This document shows positions 26,958 to 35,234 of a DNA stretch of 64,000 nt, in pieces. The translations under genes and the position numbers were made by a program. The stretch comes from Salinirubellus litoreus. Lineage in GTDB: Archaea > Halobacteriota > Halobacteria > Halobacteriales > Haloarculaceae. The stretch is taken from the NCBI RefSeq assembly GCF_037335815.1, contig NZ_CP147841.1:3224001-3288000 (forward strand), read 5' to 3'. The notes beneath the pieces are model-generated. The model made no database searches. It worked only from the letters and a program-made list of their open reading frames with translations, and was not told where the DNA came from. Every line of letters begins with the position of its first letter. Position 1 is the stretch's first letter.

Positions 26958-26966
26958 ATATTTAAG
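26958..26966 (+). promoter_or_regulatory. TATA-like promoter of tnpB remnant
   Basis: ATATTTAAG lies about 27 bases before the TnpB ATG at 26990, so the remnant may still be transcribed. Confidence 0.6.
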
Positions 26967-26989
26967 TACCCCCCAATACTGTCTGAAGT

Positions 26990-27604
26990 ATGGTAGTTCG
27001 CCGCACGGCTGTCGTGAAACTCGATGTTTCCGACGACCAGCGGGACGCACTCCATCGGACTGCCGAGCAGTACCTGCACTGCGCGAACCAAACCGTCGCG
27101 TTCTGCTGGAACGACGACTCGTTTACCAAGTGTAAGACCAACAAGCGGCAGGTCCGAGACGCCCTGTACGCCGATCTCCGCGAGGAGACTGAGCTACAGG
27201 CACAGCTCGTCCAGGCCGCGATCAAACGTGCCGTCGAAGCCGTCAAGGCGTGTGTCGAACGCTGGAAGAAGGGACAGCGTGTGTCCCGACCGACGTTCAC
27301 CTCTGAGACGATGGACTACGACGCTCGGAGCGCCACGTTCTTTCGGCGGCAGGTCTCGCTGGCAACGGTCGATGGCCGGGTCGAACCGGCGTTCGTGTTA
27401 CCATCGGACAGCCCGACGCCGTACGAGCGGTACGTGCTCTCCGAGGACTACGAATTCTGTGAGAGCACCCTCCGGTACGCTCGGCAGCGACGACATAGAC
27501 TCCGTTCCTCGCCCACGTCGGGGAGCGGAGACGCACCAGTAGACGTGCGTGTGAATGGTGGGATGTTGAACGGCGACGGGTTCCAGCGAATTGCTGGAGC
27601 GTGA
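26990..27604 (+). pseudogene. tnpB: TnpB (IS605 OrfB) with in-frame internal deletion
   Basis: This 204-residue product compares with about 400-430 for intact haloarchaeal TnpB. Residues 1 to about 165 match the N-terminal part (VKLDVSDDQRDALHRTAEQY, then FCWNDDSFTKCKTNKRQVRD, VLSEDYEFCESTLRY). After that the sequence jumps in frame to a C-terminal tail, SGDAPVDVRVNGGMLNGDG, that normally closes these proteins. The RuvC catalytic Asp/Glu residues and the Cys4 zinc finger are gone, so it cannot be a nuclease. The promoter and the right-end region that encodes the guide (omega) RNA in active elements are retained. Confidence 0.8.
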
Positions 27605-27735
27605 TCGCCGGGAGTCCACATCAAAGCCACCGAAAGGCAGAGCCTTTCGAGGCCTCGGCGGAGCAAAGCTCCGCCGGTGGCCCAACCCTCAAGGACCGAG
27701 GCGCGTCAGCGTCGAGGGAGTAGGGTGGGGGTAGT

Positions 27736-28830
27736 TTACTCGAACGTCACCAGGTGCTCGGCCTTCACGTCGGGGTCGATACGGTAGCCGTGGCCCGGTT
27801 CGTCCGGCAGGTGGACGCGGCCGTCCTCGACGACCGGGGTCGGATCGAGCAGCGGGCCGACGTCGTACTCGGGGATGTACTCGACGATCCACCCGGTCGG
27901 CGCGGCGCTGACGACGTGCGCGCTCACGACGTAGTAGAAGTGCGTCGCCAGCGGCACCCCGTGCGTCGCGGCGAGCCGAGCGACCGCGGTCTGTCCGGTG
28001 ACCCCGCCCGCCCGGATGAGGTCCGGCTGGGCGACCTCCATCCCGCCGCGCTCGAGCAACCAGTCGAACTGCTCGGGCCGGTTGACCATCTCGCCGGTCG
28101 CGAGCGGCGGCTCGATGGCCGACGCCACGCGCTCGTGACCCGCGTGATCGAACTCGGAGATGGGCTCCTCGACCCACCCGATCCCGTGGGGTTCGAGCTC
28201 TCTCACAGTGCGGATGGCCTCCTTGACCGTCCAGGCCTGGTTGGCGTCGACGAATATCTCCGCGTCGTCACCGACGGCCTCGCGTATCTCGGCGACCCGG
28301 TCGGCCTCCTCGACCGCGGGTTTGTCTCCCACCTTCGTCTTGAACGCCGTGAACCCCTCCTCGGCGAACCCGCCGTGGAGGTCGGCGAGTTCGTCGAGAT
28401 CGTGGTGGGAGTCCATGCTCGACGCGTAGGCCTGCACGGAGTCGTCCTCGCCGCCGAGGAGTTTGTAGAGCGGCTGACCCGCCGCCTGAGCCTTGATGTC
28501 CCAGAGCGCCACGTCGATGGCGCTCCGGGGCCACGCGCTCATGCCGAGTTCCCCGTAGTAGATGGTCTGCGTGCGGAGCCGCTCGCGGATCGCCTCGGTC
28601 GCGAACGGGTCTTCCCCGACGAGGAGGTCGGCGAACTGCGAGTCGACGAACCGTTCGAGGAGGTCGGGGGCGAACCCGAGCGAGTTCATCCAGCCCGTCC
28701 CGGTGTACCCCTCGTCGGTCCCGACCTCGACGACGACGCAGTAGAGGTCGTCGATGGCGAGCCGGGAGTCGCCGACCGTCCGGTCGATGGGGAGGTGGAG
28801 GGTGTAGGTCTCGACGTCGGTTATCTCCAT
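27736..28830 (-). CDS. Enolase-superfamily (MR/MLE) protein, KxK type
   Basis: This 364-residue protein has a capping domain and a barrel with K164-T-K166, Asp195 and Asn197 in FVDANQAW, Glu221/222 in WVEEP, Glu247 in TGEM and an Asp in QPDLIRAGG. A His in LATHFYY occupies the late-barrel position. The KxK pattern with VDAN is seen in muconate-lactonizing, dipeptide-epimerase and some galactarate/glucarate-type dehydratases. A TATA-like TTTATAT lies about 28 bases upstream on the minus strand. The TAA stop lies at the edge of the IS605-type element, which therefore spared the coding region. The substrate is unknown. Confidence 0.82.
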   Translation of the reverse strand: MEITDVETYTLHLPIDRTVGDSRLAIDDLYCVVVEVGTDEGYTGTGWMNSLGFAPDLLERFVDSQFADLLVGEDPFATEAIRERLRTQTIYYGELGMSAWPRSAIDVALWDIKAQAAGQPLYKLLGGEDDSVQAYASSMDSHHDLDELADLHGGFAEEGFTAFKTKVGDKPAVEEADRVAEIREAVGDDAEIFVDANQAWTVKEAIRTVRELEPHGIGWVEEPISEFDHAGHERVASAIEPPLATGEMVNRPEQFDWLLERGGMEVAQPDLIRAGGVTGQTAVARLAATHGVPLATHFYYVVSAHVVSAAPTGWIVEYIPEYDVGPLLDPTPVVEDGRVHLPDEPGHGYRIDPDVKAEHLVTFE

Positions 28831-28855
28831 ACCTCTTGGGTCGTGCGACGGACGG

Positions 28856-28862
28856 ATATAAA
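28856..28862 (-). promoter_or_regulatory. TATA-like promoter of KxK dehydratase-like gene
   Basis: Minus-strand TTTATAT is centred about 28 bases before the ATG at 28830. Confidence 0.55.
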
Positions 28863-29021
28863 GCTACGCGGCCCCCGGCCTCGCCGACCGGACGTCCGTG
28901 TCGGTTGACGTGGACGACGGCACGGCGGTACCCGGTGTCGCCCGGGCGAATATTTGATATATCCATAACTCCCCGAGCTTCCTTATATACACACGAAGCT
29001 ATGGAGTGTGAGTGATAAAAC

Positions 29022-29531
29022 GTGAGTACTGAAACCCAGGAGTCGACTGCAATGTCGTGGACCCCTACCCGGCTGTGGGGTAGCGCGATCGCGGGCGGGC
29101 TCGTCGCCGGCGTCGGTATGGGCCTGATCATGCACTTCGTGATGGGGGCGATGCCCCTGATCGGGGCGCTCGTCGGACAGCCGACGGTCCTGGCCGGCTG
29201 GATCCTCCACATGCTGATCAGCGTGGTCTTTGCCCTGACCTTCGCCGCGATCGTCGCGAGGACGTCGTTCCGCGAGTACGGCCTCGTCGGGATGATCGGC
29301 CTCGGTGCCGCCTACGGTATCGTCCTCGAGATCGTCGCGGCGGGTTTCGTCCTGCCGCTCTGGGCGAACGCCGTGGGCGCGGGGCCGCTCCCGGTCCCGT
29401 TCCTGGTCCCGATGGGGTTCCTCACCCACATCGTGTTCGGCGTGCTCCTCGGAGCCGTCTTCGGGTACGCGGTGACCCGCGATCGGACGGCGTCGATGGC
29501 CGAGAAACGGACCGAACGGCCCGCCGCGTAA
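29022..29531 (+). CDS. Small integral membrane protein, function unknown
   Basis: This 169-residue protein has a short polar N-terminus and four predicted membrane segments, roughly at residues 20-45, 55-80, 88-110 and 125-150. Glycines are frequent and it ends in a charged tail. It begins with GTG at 29022 (MSTETQES); an ATG ten codons later is possible. CTTATATAC at about 28,981 is a likely promoter giving a short leader. It is not obviously related to sugar-acid metabolism. I do not recognise a functional family; similar haloarchaeal proteins are usually annotated as hypothetical. Confidence 0.65.
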   Translation: MSTETQESTAMSWTPTRLWGSAIAGGLVAGVGMGLIMHFVMGAMPLIGALVGQPTVLAGWILHMLISVVFALTFAAIVARTSFREYGLVGMIGLGAAYGIVLEIVAAGFVLPLWANAVGAGPLPVPFLVPMGFLTHIVFGVLLGAVFGYAVTRDRTASMAEKRTERPAA

Positions 29532-29737
29532 CGGCGACCGTTCGTTCCTCGAGACGTCGGCGGTCGTCCGCTCGCCGTGATCGAGAACGTCGCTTTTCGT
29601 ACTCGGACTGGACCGAGACCCATCCCCCGGTGAGCGGATCGATAGGCCCGTTCCGTCGACCCAGTTCTGGTGATCGGTAAACCAGGTCCCTCCAGCCGCG
29701 CGAAAAGAGCTATCACGTCCCTGCATGAGTCCCTGTC

Positions 29738-30511
29738 ATGGTGAATTACGAGCACACGCCGGTCTCGGTCGAGGGGAAACGGGCGGTCGTGATCGGCGGG
29801 ACGAGCGGCATCGGTCGGGCCATCGCGATGGGGTTCGCGGCGGACGGTGCCGAGGCGGTCGTGGCGACGAGCCGGACACCCGAACGCGTCGAGGAGGCCG
29901 CCGAGGGAGTCCGCGAGCGCGGCGCGGAGTCGCTGGAACTGACGTGTGACGTATCCGACCGCGAGTCGCTCGCGGAACTCGCCGACGGGACCCTCGAGGA
30001 GTTCGGCGGCGTCGACGTGCTCGTCAACTCGCCGAGCTCCATCGCCCGGAAGTCCGTCACCGACGTGAGCGAGGAGGAATGGCGGGACGTCCTCGACGTC
30101 CAGCTCGACGGGGTGTATCGCGCGATACAGGTGTTCGCCGAACGGATGGATGGGGGGAGCGTCGTCAACATCGCGTCGCTGGCCTCGGTGCTCGCACTGC
30201 CGGAGCTGAGCGCGTACTCGGCCGCGAAGGGGGGTGTCGACGCGCTCACCCGCGCCGCCGCGAAGGACCTCGCGCCCGAGGTCAGGGTGAACGCCATCCG
30301 CCCGGGCTTCTTCATCACCGAACAGACGGAGGAGGCCTACGCGGAGGGGACCGAACGCTACCGCGAGGTCACCGGCCGGTCGATGCTCCCGCGGTTCGGC
30401 GACCCCGCCGAACTCGCGGGCGCGGCCATCTACCTCGCCAGCGACGCCGCCAGCTACACCACCGGCGAGGTCCTCACCGTCGACGGCGGGTTCCGGACGA
30501 GCACGTTCTGA
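29738..30511 (+). CDS. Short-chain dehydrogenase/reductase (SDR)
   Basis: This 257-residue classical SDR has the cofactor loop GGTSGIG near 20-26, catalytic Ser in NIASLAS, Tyr and Lys in YSAAKGG, and the C-terminal YTTGEVLTVDGG segment. The usual NNAG motif is changed to NSPSS, which may affect cofactor geometry. Lack of an acidic residue right after the second strand (VVATSR) suggests NADP preference. It is convergent with a dehydratase gene, 15 bases between stops. It probably oxidises a hydroxyl of a sugar acid or keto-deoxy acid; the substrate is unknown. Confidence 0.85.
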   Translation: MVNYEHTPVSVEGKRAVVIGGTSGIGRAIAMGFAADGAEAVVATSRTPERVEEAAEGVRERGAESLELTCDVSDRESLAELADGTLEEFGGVDVLVNSPSSIARKSVTDVSEEEWRDVLDVQLDGVYRAIQVFAERMDGGSVVNIASLASVLALPELSAYSAAKGGVDALTRAAAKDLAPEVRVNAIRPGFFITEQTEEAYAEGTERYREVTGRSMLPRFGDPAELAGAAIYLASDAASYTTGEVLTVDGGFRTSTF

Positions 30512-30526
30512 GTCGCGGTACCGGGA

Positions 30527-31696
30527 TCAGGCCTCGGTCACCCTGCGCTCCGCGCCCTCGGCTTCCAGCACCGTCTCGGAGAGTTCGGTCCCGAGTCCCG
30601 GCCCGTCGGGCAGGAGGAGCCGGCCGTCCTCGGCCTCCGCCGGGGTAGTGACCAGATCACGGTGCCAGCCGTTGTATCTCCCTCGCACCGACTCCATCAC
30701 CATCAGGTTCGGGACCGCCGCGCCGAGGTGGAGGTTGGCGAAGTGCAGCACCGGCCCGCCGCAGTTGTGCGGTGCGATCGGGACCTGACTGGCTTCGGCC
30801 ATCGTCGCGACCTTCCGGGCCTCGGTCAGCCCGCCCACCCACTCGATGTCGAGCATCACGACATCCACGGGGACCGTCGAGAGCAGGTCCTCGTAGTCGT
30901 ACTTGGTCATCAGCCGCTCGCTCACGTTCACCGGAAGCGAGGTCGAGCGCGCGACCTCGGCGTACGCTTCGAGGCTCCCGATCTCCAGTAGTTCCTCGAG
31001 CCACATCGGGTCGTACCGTTCGAGGTACCGCGCGATCCGCTTGGCGCACTGGGCGTTCCAGAGCCCGTGGAACTCCATCGCCACGTCCATCTCGGGGTGG
31101 GTCTCCTTGATCGCCTCGAGGGGCTCCGCCCCCGCTTCGAGGTCGCCGGGCGAGACGTACTGGCCGCCGTTCTCGTAGGCTATGTCGTCGTACGGCCAGA
31201 TCTTCATCGCCTCGATCCCCTCCTCCAGGAGACTCTCGGCGAGTTCGACGGGTTCGTCCATGAAGCTGAACTCCCCCTCGTAGCAGGTGTTGTACGTCCG
31301 GAGCGTCTCTCGAACGGGGCCGCCGAACAGCTCGTAGACGGGGAGGCCGGCGCGTTTACCCGCGAGATCCCAGAGCGCGACGTCGACCGCCGAGAGCGCG
31401 CGCATCTCGCTCCCGCCGAACCCGCCCCAGTAGTTCGCGTGCCGGTAGACGTCCCGCCAGACCCCCTCTATCTCGCGGGCGTCCCGACCCAGTATCTCGG
31501 GCGCGACGTGCTCGTGGACCGTCTCGGCGTCGACCGCAGGACGGGGGTAGGTCTCGCCCAGGCCCACGTGTCCCTCGTCGGTGTGGAGGCGGACGAACAG
31601 CAACCGGCGGTAGTCGTCGGCGATCTCGCCGACCCAGCCGGTCTCCTCGAAGTCCATGTCCGAGAGCGCGATGGTCTCGACGGCCGTGATTCGCAT
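30527..31696 (-). CDS. Enolase-superfamily (MR/MLE) protein, KIW type
   Basis: This 389-residue protein has K165-I-W167 at the position where most relatives have KxK or KFD, Glu in AMEFHGLWN, Glu in WLEELLE, Glu in VSERL and His in APHNCGGP. The late-barrel PHN motif resembles the galactonate/gluconate dehydratase group. The unusual tryptophan at the second strand removes the normal base at that position, so the His may be the only proton-transfer residue, as in several acid-sugar dehydratases. A TATA-like CCTATATGC lies about 27 bases before the ATG. It starts 45 bases from the RraA-like gene, same strand. Confidence 0.82.
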   Translation of the reverse strand: MRITAVETIALSDMDFEETGWVGEIADDYRRLLFVRLHTDEGHVGLGETYPRPAVDAETVHEHVAPEILGRDAREIEGVWRDVYRHANYWGGFGGSEMRALSAVDVALWDLAGKRAGLPVYELFGGPVRETLRTYNTCYEGEFSFMDEPVELAESLLEEGIEAMKIWPYDDIAYENGGQYVSPGDLEAGAEPLEAIKETHPEMDVAMEFHGLWNAQCAKRIARYLERYDPMWLEELLEIGSLEAYAEVARSTSLPVNVSERLMTKYDYEDLLSTVPVDVVMLDIEWVGGLTEARKVATMAEASQVPIAPHNCGGPVLHFANLHLGAAVPNLMVMESVRGRYNGWHRDLVTTPAEAEDGRLLLPDGPGLGTELSETVLEAEGAERRVTEA

Positions 31697-31741
31697 ACCC
31701 CCGATTCCCGAGGGGGCCGCATATAGGTTGATGGCCGGGAG

Positions 31742-32401
31742 CTAGAACTTCCCGTAGCGCTCGAAGGCTTCGAGTGGATCGACGCCGTCCTTCACGAGTT
31801 CGCGTATCTCGTCCTCGGTCTCGGCGGTCTCCTCCGCGAGTTCGAGCACCTCCTCGGCCACGGCGCGGGGAACACAGACCACGCCGTCGACGTCGCCGAC
31901 CACGACGTCACCGGGGCGGACCTCGACCCCGCCGACGCGCGCGGGGACGCCCCACTCGTCGAGCCGCCAGCGTGGCGGGGCGTCCGCGGGCGTCCGGTAG
32001 CGCGCGAAGACCGGGAACCCCTGTTCGAGGATGAACCGAACGTCCCGGATACCTCCGTCGATGACCGCGCCGCGACAGCCGCCCGCCGCGAGCGCCGTGG
32101 TCGAGAGTTCGCCCAGGTGGGCGGCCCCCTCGTCGTTCGTCTCGTAGACGACGACGCTGTGCTCGGGTGCGTCGCCGAGCATCCGGAGGAACCGTCTGAT
32201 GTTCTCGTCGTAGTCGGACTCCTCGACCGGGTGGCCGCGGACGGGGTAGGCGATTCCGGCCACGCGCGTCTCGTGGGTCAGCCCGTCGATGGCGCTCGGG
32301 AGCGTCCGCCGCTCGTACCCCAGGTCGTCCAGACTGTCGGCGACTGCACCCGGGTAGAGCGCCTCGTACCGATCACACAGTTCCGCGTCGGAGAGTGCCA
32401 T
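31742..32401 (-). CDS. RraA-family aldolase/decarboxylase-like protein
   Basis: This 219-residue protein has the family core GELSTTALAAGGCRGAVIDG followed by GGIRDVRF, which keeps the Arg-Asp pair needed for pyruvate and metal binding in HMG/CHA aldolases. GDVDGVVCVP closes the core. Such enzymes split 4-hydroxy-4-methyl-2-oxoglutarate-like acids or decarboxylate oxaloacetate. Homologs also regulate RNase E, which archaea lack, so an aldolase role is more likely. It ends just upstream of the KIW-type dehydratase on the same strand and may act on its product. A GAAAAGCCTT element lies about 27 bases upstream on the opposite strand. Confidence 0.82.
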   Translation of the reverse strand: MALSDAELCDRYEALYPGAVADSLDDLGYERRTLPSAIDGLTHETRVAGIAYPVRGHPVEESDYDENIRRFLRMLGDAPEHSVVVYETNDEGAAHLGELSTTALAAGGCRGAVIDGGIRDVRFILEQGFPVFARYRTPADAPPRWRLDEWGVPARVGGVEVRPGDVVVGDVDGVVCVPRAVAEEVLELAEETAETEDEIRELVKDGVDPLEAFERYGKF

Positions 32402-32476
32402 GCCCCCCGCTGGCCGGCGGGTGCGAAAAGCCTTGGGTGGTCAGCGTGCTTCGGCCCGGATGGGAGTTCGGGGTGG

Positions 32477-32821
32477 CTACTCCTCGGCGGCCCACGGCGG
32501 GTTCGGTCTCGGCGGGCTGAACAGTTCGACGCCGACCGCCGGCTCGTCGCCGTTCGAGGTCGCCGAGTGGACCGCCTCACCCGGGATGACGTACGAGTCG
32601 CCGGCCTCGACCTGGTACTCCTCGCCGTCGACGACGAACAGGATCGCCCCCTCGAACAGGAAGCCCGCCTGCTCGTGCTCGTGGCTGTGATCGTCGACGC
32701 CCGCTCCCGGCTCGATGTCGAAGTGCTGGACGCTCATCCGATCCCCGGCGGCCAGCTGTGCGAGACGCACACCGTCCAGTACCTCCGAACTACCCTCGTC
32801 GTCGAGTCCTGCGACGTCCAT
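32477..32821 (-). CDS. Cupin-domain protein
   Basis: This 114-residue single cupin has motif 1 HSHEHEQAGFLFEG with two His and one Glu, and motif 2 GDSYVIPGEAVHSA with a final His. The full 3-His/1-Glu metal site is therefore present, unlike the cupin at 25247. This fits a small metal-dependent isomerase, epimerase or dioxygenase-like enzyme, or a lyase of unsaturated uronates. The ATG at 32821 fits a TATA-like TCTTTACG about 28 bases upstream; a GTG eight codons earlier is an alternative. It is divergent from the SDR at 32923. Confidence 0.8.
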   Translation of the reverse strand: MDVAGLDDEGSSEVLDGVRLAQLAAGDRMSVQHFDIEPGAGVDDHSHEHEQAGFLFEGAILFVVDGEEYQVEAGDSYVIPGEAVHSATSNGDEPAVGVELFSPPRPNPPWAAEE

Positions 32822-32922
32822 ACCCTCCGCATGCGGGACCGTCACGTAAAGATTCTCCCGGAGCCGCGACCGGTCACCGGTCCCGGGGAGTTATCACGGG
32901 CGGGGGGGATGGACCAGTCGTC

Positions 32923-33699
32923 ATGGGCGACATGGACGGTCAGACGGCCATCGTCACTGGATCGAGCAGCGGGATCGGGAAGGCCATCGCCGAGCGGTTC
33001 GCCGAGGAGGGCGCGAACGTCGTGACCAACTCCCGGTCGGCGGAGCGCGCCGAGGCGGCCGCCGAGGAGATACGTGAGGCCGGCGGGTCGGCGGTCGGCG
33101 CGGCCGCGGACGTCAGCGACTACGACGCCGTCGAGGGGCTCGTCGAGGCCGCCGTCGAGGAGTTCGGCGGGCTGGACGTCCTCGTGAACAACGCGGGCCA
33201 CACCATCACCGGGCCGAGCGAGGAGCTCGCCATCGAGGACTGGCAGTCGGTCGTCGACGTCGACCTCTCTGGGGTGTACTACTGCTCGCGGGCGGCCGGA
33301 CAACGGTTCATCGACCAGGGCGAGGGCGGGGCGATCGTCAACGTCTCCAGCATGATGGGCCACCAGGGGCTCCACAAGCGGGCGGCCTACTGCGCCGCGA
33401 AGGCGGGCGTCGACAACCTCACCCGGACGCTGGCGGTCGAGTGGGCCGAACACGACATCTACGTCAACTCGCTCGCGCCGGGGTACATCCGGACGCCCAT
33501 CACCGACCAGACGATGGAGACGGCGGGCTACGACACCGAGGACATCCAGAACCGCACGCCGCTGGGGCGGTTCGGTACCCTCGAAGAGATGGCCGAGTGC
33601 GCGCTGTTCCTCGCCTCGCGAAACAACTTCGTGACGGGCGAGGTGCTCACGGCTGACGGCGGCTGGACGGCGTTCGCGTGGGGGAGCAAGGGGGAGTAA
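32923..33699 (+). CDS. Short-chain dehydrogenase/reductase (SDR)
   Basis: This 258-residue classical SDR has all motifs: TGSSSGIG near 13-20, VNNAGH, catalytic Ser in NVSSMMG, Tyr and Lys in YCAAKAG and PGYIRTPI. The ending VTGEVLTADGG is also typical. It resembles sugar-acid dehydrogenases such as gluconate 5-dehydrogenase and the KDR/KDF 4-dehydrogenases. Combined with the FAH hydrolase at 1533, a 2-keto-3-deoxy-sugar-acid 4-dehydrogenase role is possible but inferred. AGTTATCACG about 27 bases upstream of the ATG is the likely promoter. It is convergent with the aminotransferase gene. Confidence 0.87.
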   Translation: MGDMDGQTAIVTGSSSGIGKAIAERFAEEGANVVTNSRSAERAEAAAEEIREAGGSAVGAAADVSDYDAVEGLVEAAVEEFGGLDVLVNNAGHTITGPSEELAIEDWQSVVDVDLSGVYYCSRAAGQRFIDQGEGGAIVNVSSMMGHQGLHKRAAYCAAKAGVDNLTRTLAVEWAEHDIYVNSLAPGYIRTPITDQTMETAGYDTEDIQNRTPLGRFGTLEEMAECALFLASRNNFVTGEVLTADGGWTAFAWGSKGE

Positions 33700-33738
33700 C
33701 GGAAGCGCGGACGAAGGCGGAGGCGGCCGGTATCAGAG

Positions 33739-35031
33739 TCAGTCGGCGGCGATCTCCGGGGAGAGGTCCCCGAGCGCCTCCTCGAAGGTCCCGACCAGTC
33801 GGTCGAGTTCGGCCTCGCCCATCGGAGTCGTGACGTTCCCCATCCCCCGCGGGGCGAGGAACACCCCCCGGTTGCGCATCTCGAGGAACAGCCGCTCGGT
33901 GGCCGGATCGCCCGCCGCCGAGGAGGCGTGGTCGGTCACCGGCGAGTCGGTGAGGTGGACGTTGAAGAATGAGCCGTCGCCGGTCACCTGCACGGGGACG
34001 CCGACGGACTCGGCCGCGTCGGCGAGCCGTTCCCTCGCTACTGCGCCCAGGTCGTTCAGACGCGCGATGGCGTCGGCGTCGAGCGCGTCGAGGGTCGCCG
34101 CCCCGCCGGCCATCGTCGCCGGGTTGCCGTTGAACGTCCCCGAGTGGATCGCCCCGTCCTCCGCGGAGGGGTCGAACACGCTCATCACGTCGGCGCGGCC
34201 GCCGAACGCGCCGGCGGGGAGGCCGCCGCCGATGAACTTCCCGAGCGCGGTGAGGTCGGGCGTCACGCCGTAGCGCTCCTGTGCGCCGCCGACCCCGAGC
34301 CGGTAGGTCATCACCTCGTCGAACACGAGGAGGGTATCGGTGTCCTCGGTCAGGTCGCGGGCGGCCTCCAGGTACTCGGTCGTCGCGGGGACCATCCCCG
34401 CGTGACCCATCACCGGTTCGACGACGAAGCACGCGAGGTCCGGGTGGCGCTCGAACGCCGCCGCGAGCGCGTCCGGGTCGTTGAACGGCGTCGTGTGGAC
34501 GCGCTCTCCGACCTCCCGGGGGACGCCCGCCTCGGGCCCGTCCCCGTCGACGCCGACCATGACCGTGTCGTGGGTCCCGTGGTAGCCACCGTGGACCTTC
34601 AGCACGTCGTCGTTGCCGGTGTGGACCATCGCGGCCCGGATGGCGTTCATCGTCGCTTCGGTGCCGGAGTTGGCGAACCGCACGTGGTCGATCGAGGGGG
34701 TCCGCTCGACGATGCGACGGGCGAGTTCGGTCGCCTCGCGCGTGGGTGCGGCGAACCCGCTCCCGCGCGCGAACCGCTCCGTGACCGCCTCCACCACGGC
34801 CTCGGGAGCGTGGCCGAGCACCGCCGCCGTGTAGTTGTTGAGGAAGTCGAGCAGCTCCTCGCCGTCGGCCGTCGTGAGCGTGGTACCCGAGGCCTCCTCG
34901 ACGAACGTCGGGTACGGCGCGTGGAAGGTGACCTCGCGGGTGTCGCCGCCGGGCAGGTAGTCCCGGGCCTCCTCGAACAGTTCGCGCGACTGGGGGGTCG
35001 ACCGCTCGTATCGATCGGTAGGGTCTGTCAT
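33739..35031 (-). CDS. Class III PLP aminotransferase (GSA-aminomutase-like)
   Basis: This 430-residue PLP enzyme has the N-terminal segment LPGGDTREVTFH, FANSGTEATMNAIR, LLVFDEVMTYR with the Asp that binds the pyridine nitrogen, and TALGKFIGGGLPAGAFGG with the Schiff-base Lys. The fold is shared by glutamate-1-semialdehyde aminomutase, but the sequence context, without heme genes and with sugar-acid genes, favours an aminotransferase or aminomutase acting on an amino sugar acid or beta-amino acid. A TATA-like element containing TTAAAAG lies about 27 bases upstream on the opposite strand. The substrate is unknown. Confidence 0.85.
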   Translation of the reverse strand: MTDPTDRYERSTPQSRELFEEARDYLPGGDTREVTFHAPYPTFVEEASGTTLTTADGEELLDFLNNYTAAVLGHAPEAVVEAVTERFARGSGFAAPTREATELARRIVERTPSIDHVRFANSGTEATMNAIRAAMVHTGNDDVLKVHGGYHGTHDTVMVGVDGDGPEAGVPREVGERVHTTPFNDPDALAAAFERHPDLACFVVEPVMGHAGMVPATTEYLEAARDLTEDTDTLLVFDEVMTYRLGVGGAQERYGVTPDLTALGKFIGGGLPAGAFGGRADVMSVFDPSAEDGAIHSGTFNGNPATMAGGAATLDALDADAIARLNDLGAVARERLADAAESVGVPVQVTGDGSFFNVHLTDSPVTDHASSAAGDPATERLFLEMRNRGVFLAPRGMGNVTTPMGEAELDRLVGTFEEALGDLSPEIAAD

Positions 35032-35125
35032 GACACAGGGTTCGCGGAGCGGGATTAAAAGCTTGCGTGCGGCAGGGACCGGAATCGGGGACCGCCGGCG
35101 GGGCTCCCGTCGCCCGGGGGAGCTG

Positions 35126-35205
35126 TAGTAGCGTTTGGAAGTCTTTACTCACGGGCGGGCGGGACGAGCCCGTCCGGAGTGTGTCATCGGTTCCAAACGC
35201 TACTA
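35126..35205. repeat. 80-bp hairpin repeat, type C (MITE-like)
   Basis: The ends are TAGTAGCGTTTGGAA (35126-35140) and its exact complement (35191-35205). An inner ACGGGC/GCCCGT pair gives a second stem. Sequence differs from the repeats at 23689 and 44404, but length, 15-base arms, inner stem and the AGTCTTTA-like segment just inside the left arm are shared, suggesting the same class of element. The right end merges with the promoter of the next gene. Confidence 0.7.
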
Positions 35206-35212
35206 TATTAGT
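35202..35212 (+). promoter_or_regulatory. TATA-like promoter at the edge of the type C repeat
   Basis: ACTATATTAGT lies 27-33 bases before the ATG at 35235 and overlaps the last bases of the hairpin repeat, so the repeat may supply or influence the promoter. Confidence 0.55.
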
Positions 35213-35234
35213 CGGGGGCTGTCGTGGCCCGGGC

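Larger units (their letters stand above)
26858..27735 (+). mobile_element. Internally deleted IS605/IS1341-type element
   Basis: The left end has a subterminal hairpin (CTCCGGC at 26861-26867 pairs with GCCGGAG at 26897-26903). The right end has G/C-rich hairpins, for example CGGAGCAAAGCTCCG near 27,668, followed by a run ending beside 27,735. The single open reading frame is a shortened TnpB. No TnpA transposase is present, so it could move only if helped. The right boundary touches the stop codon of the dehydratase gene on the opposite strand. Exact ends are estimated. Confidence 0.7.

Noticed and set aside
26990..27604. Active TnpB RNA-guided nuclease
   Set aside because: The product is half length and the RuvC and zinc-finger parts are missing, so nuclease function is not supported.
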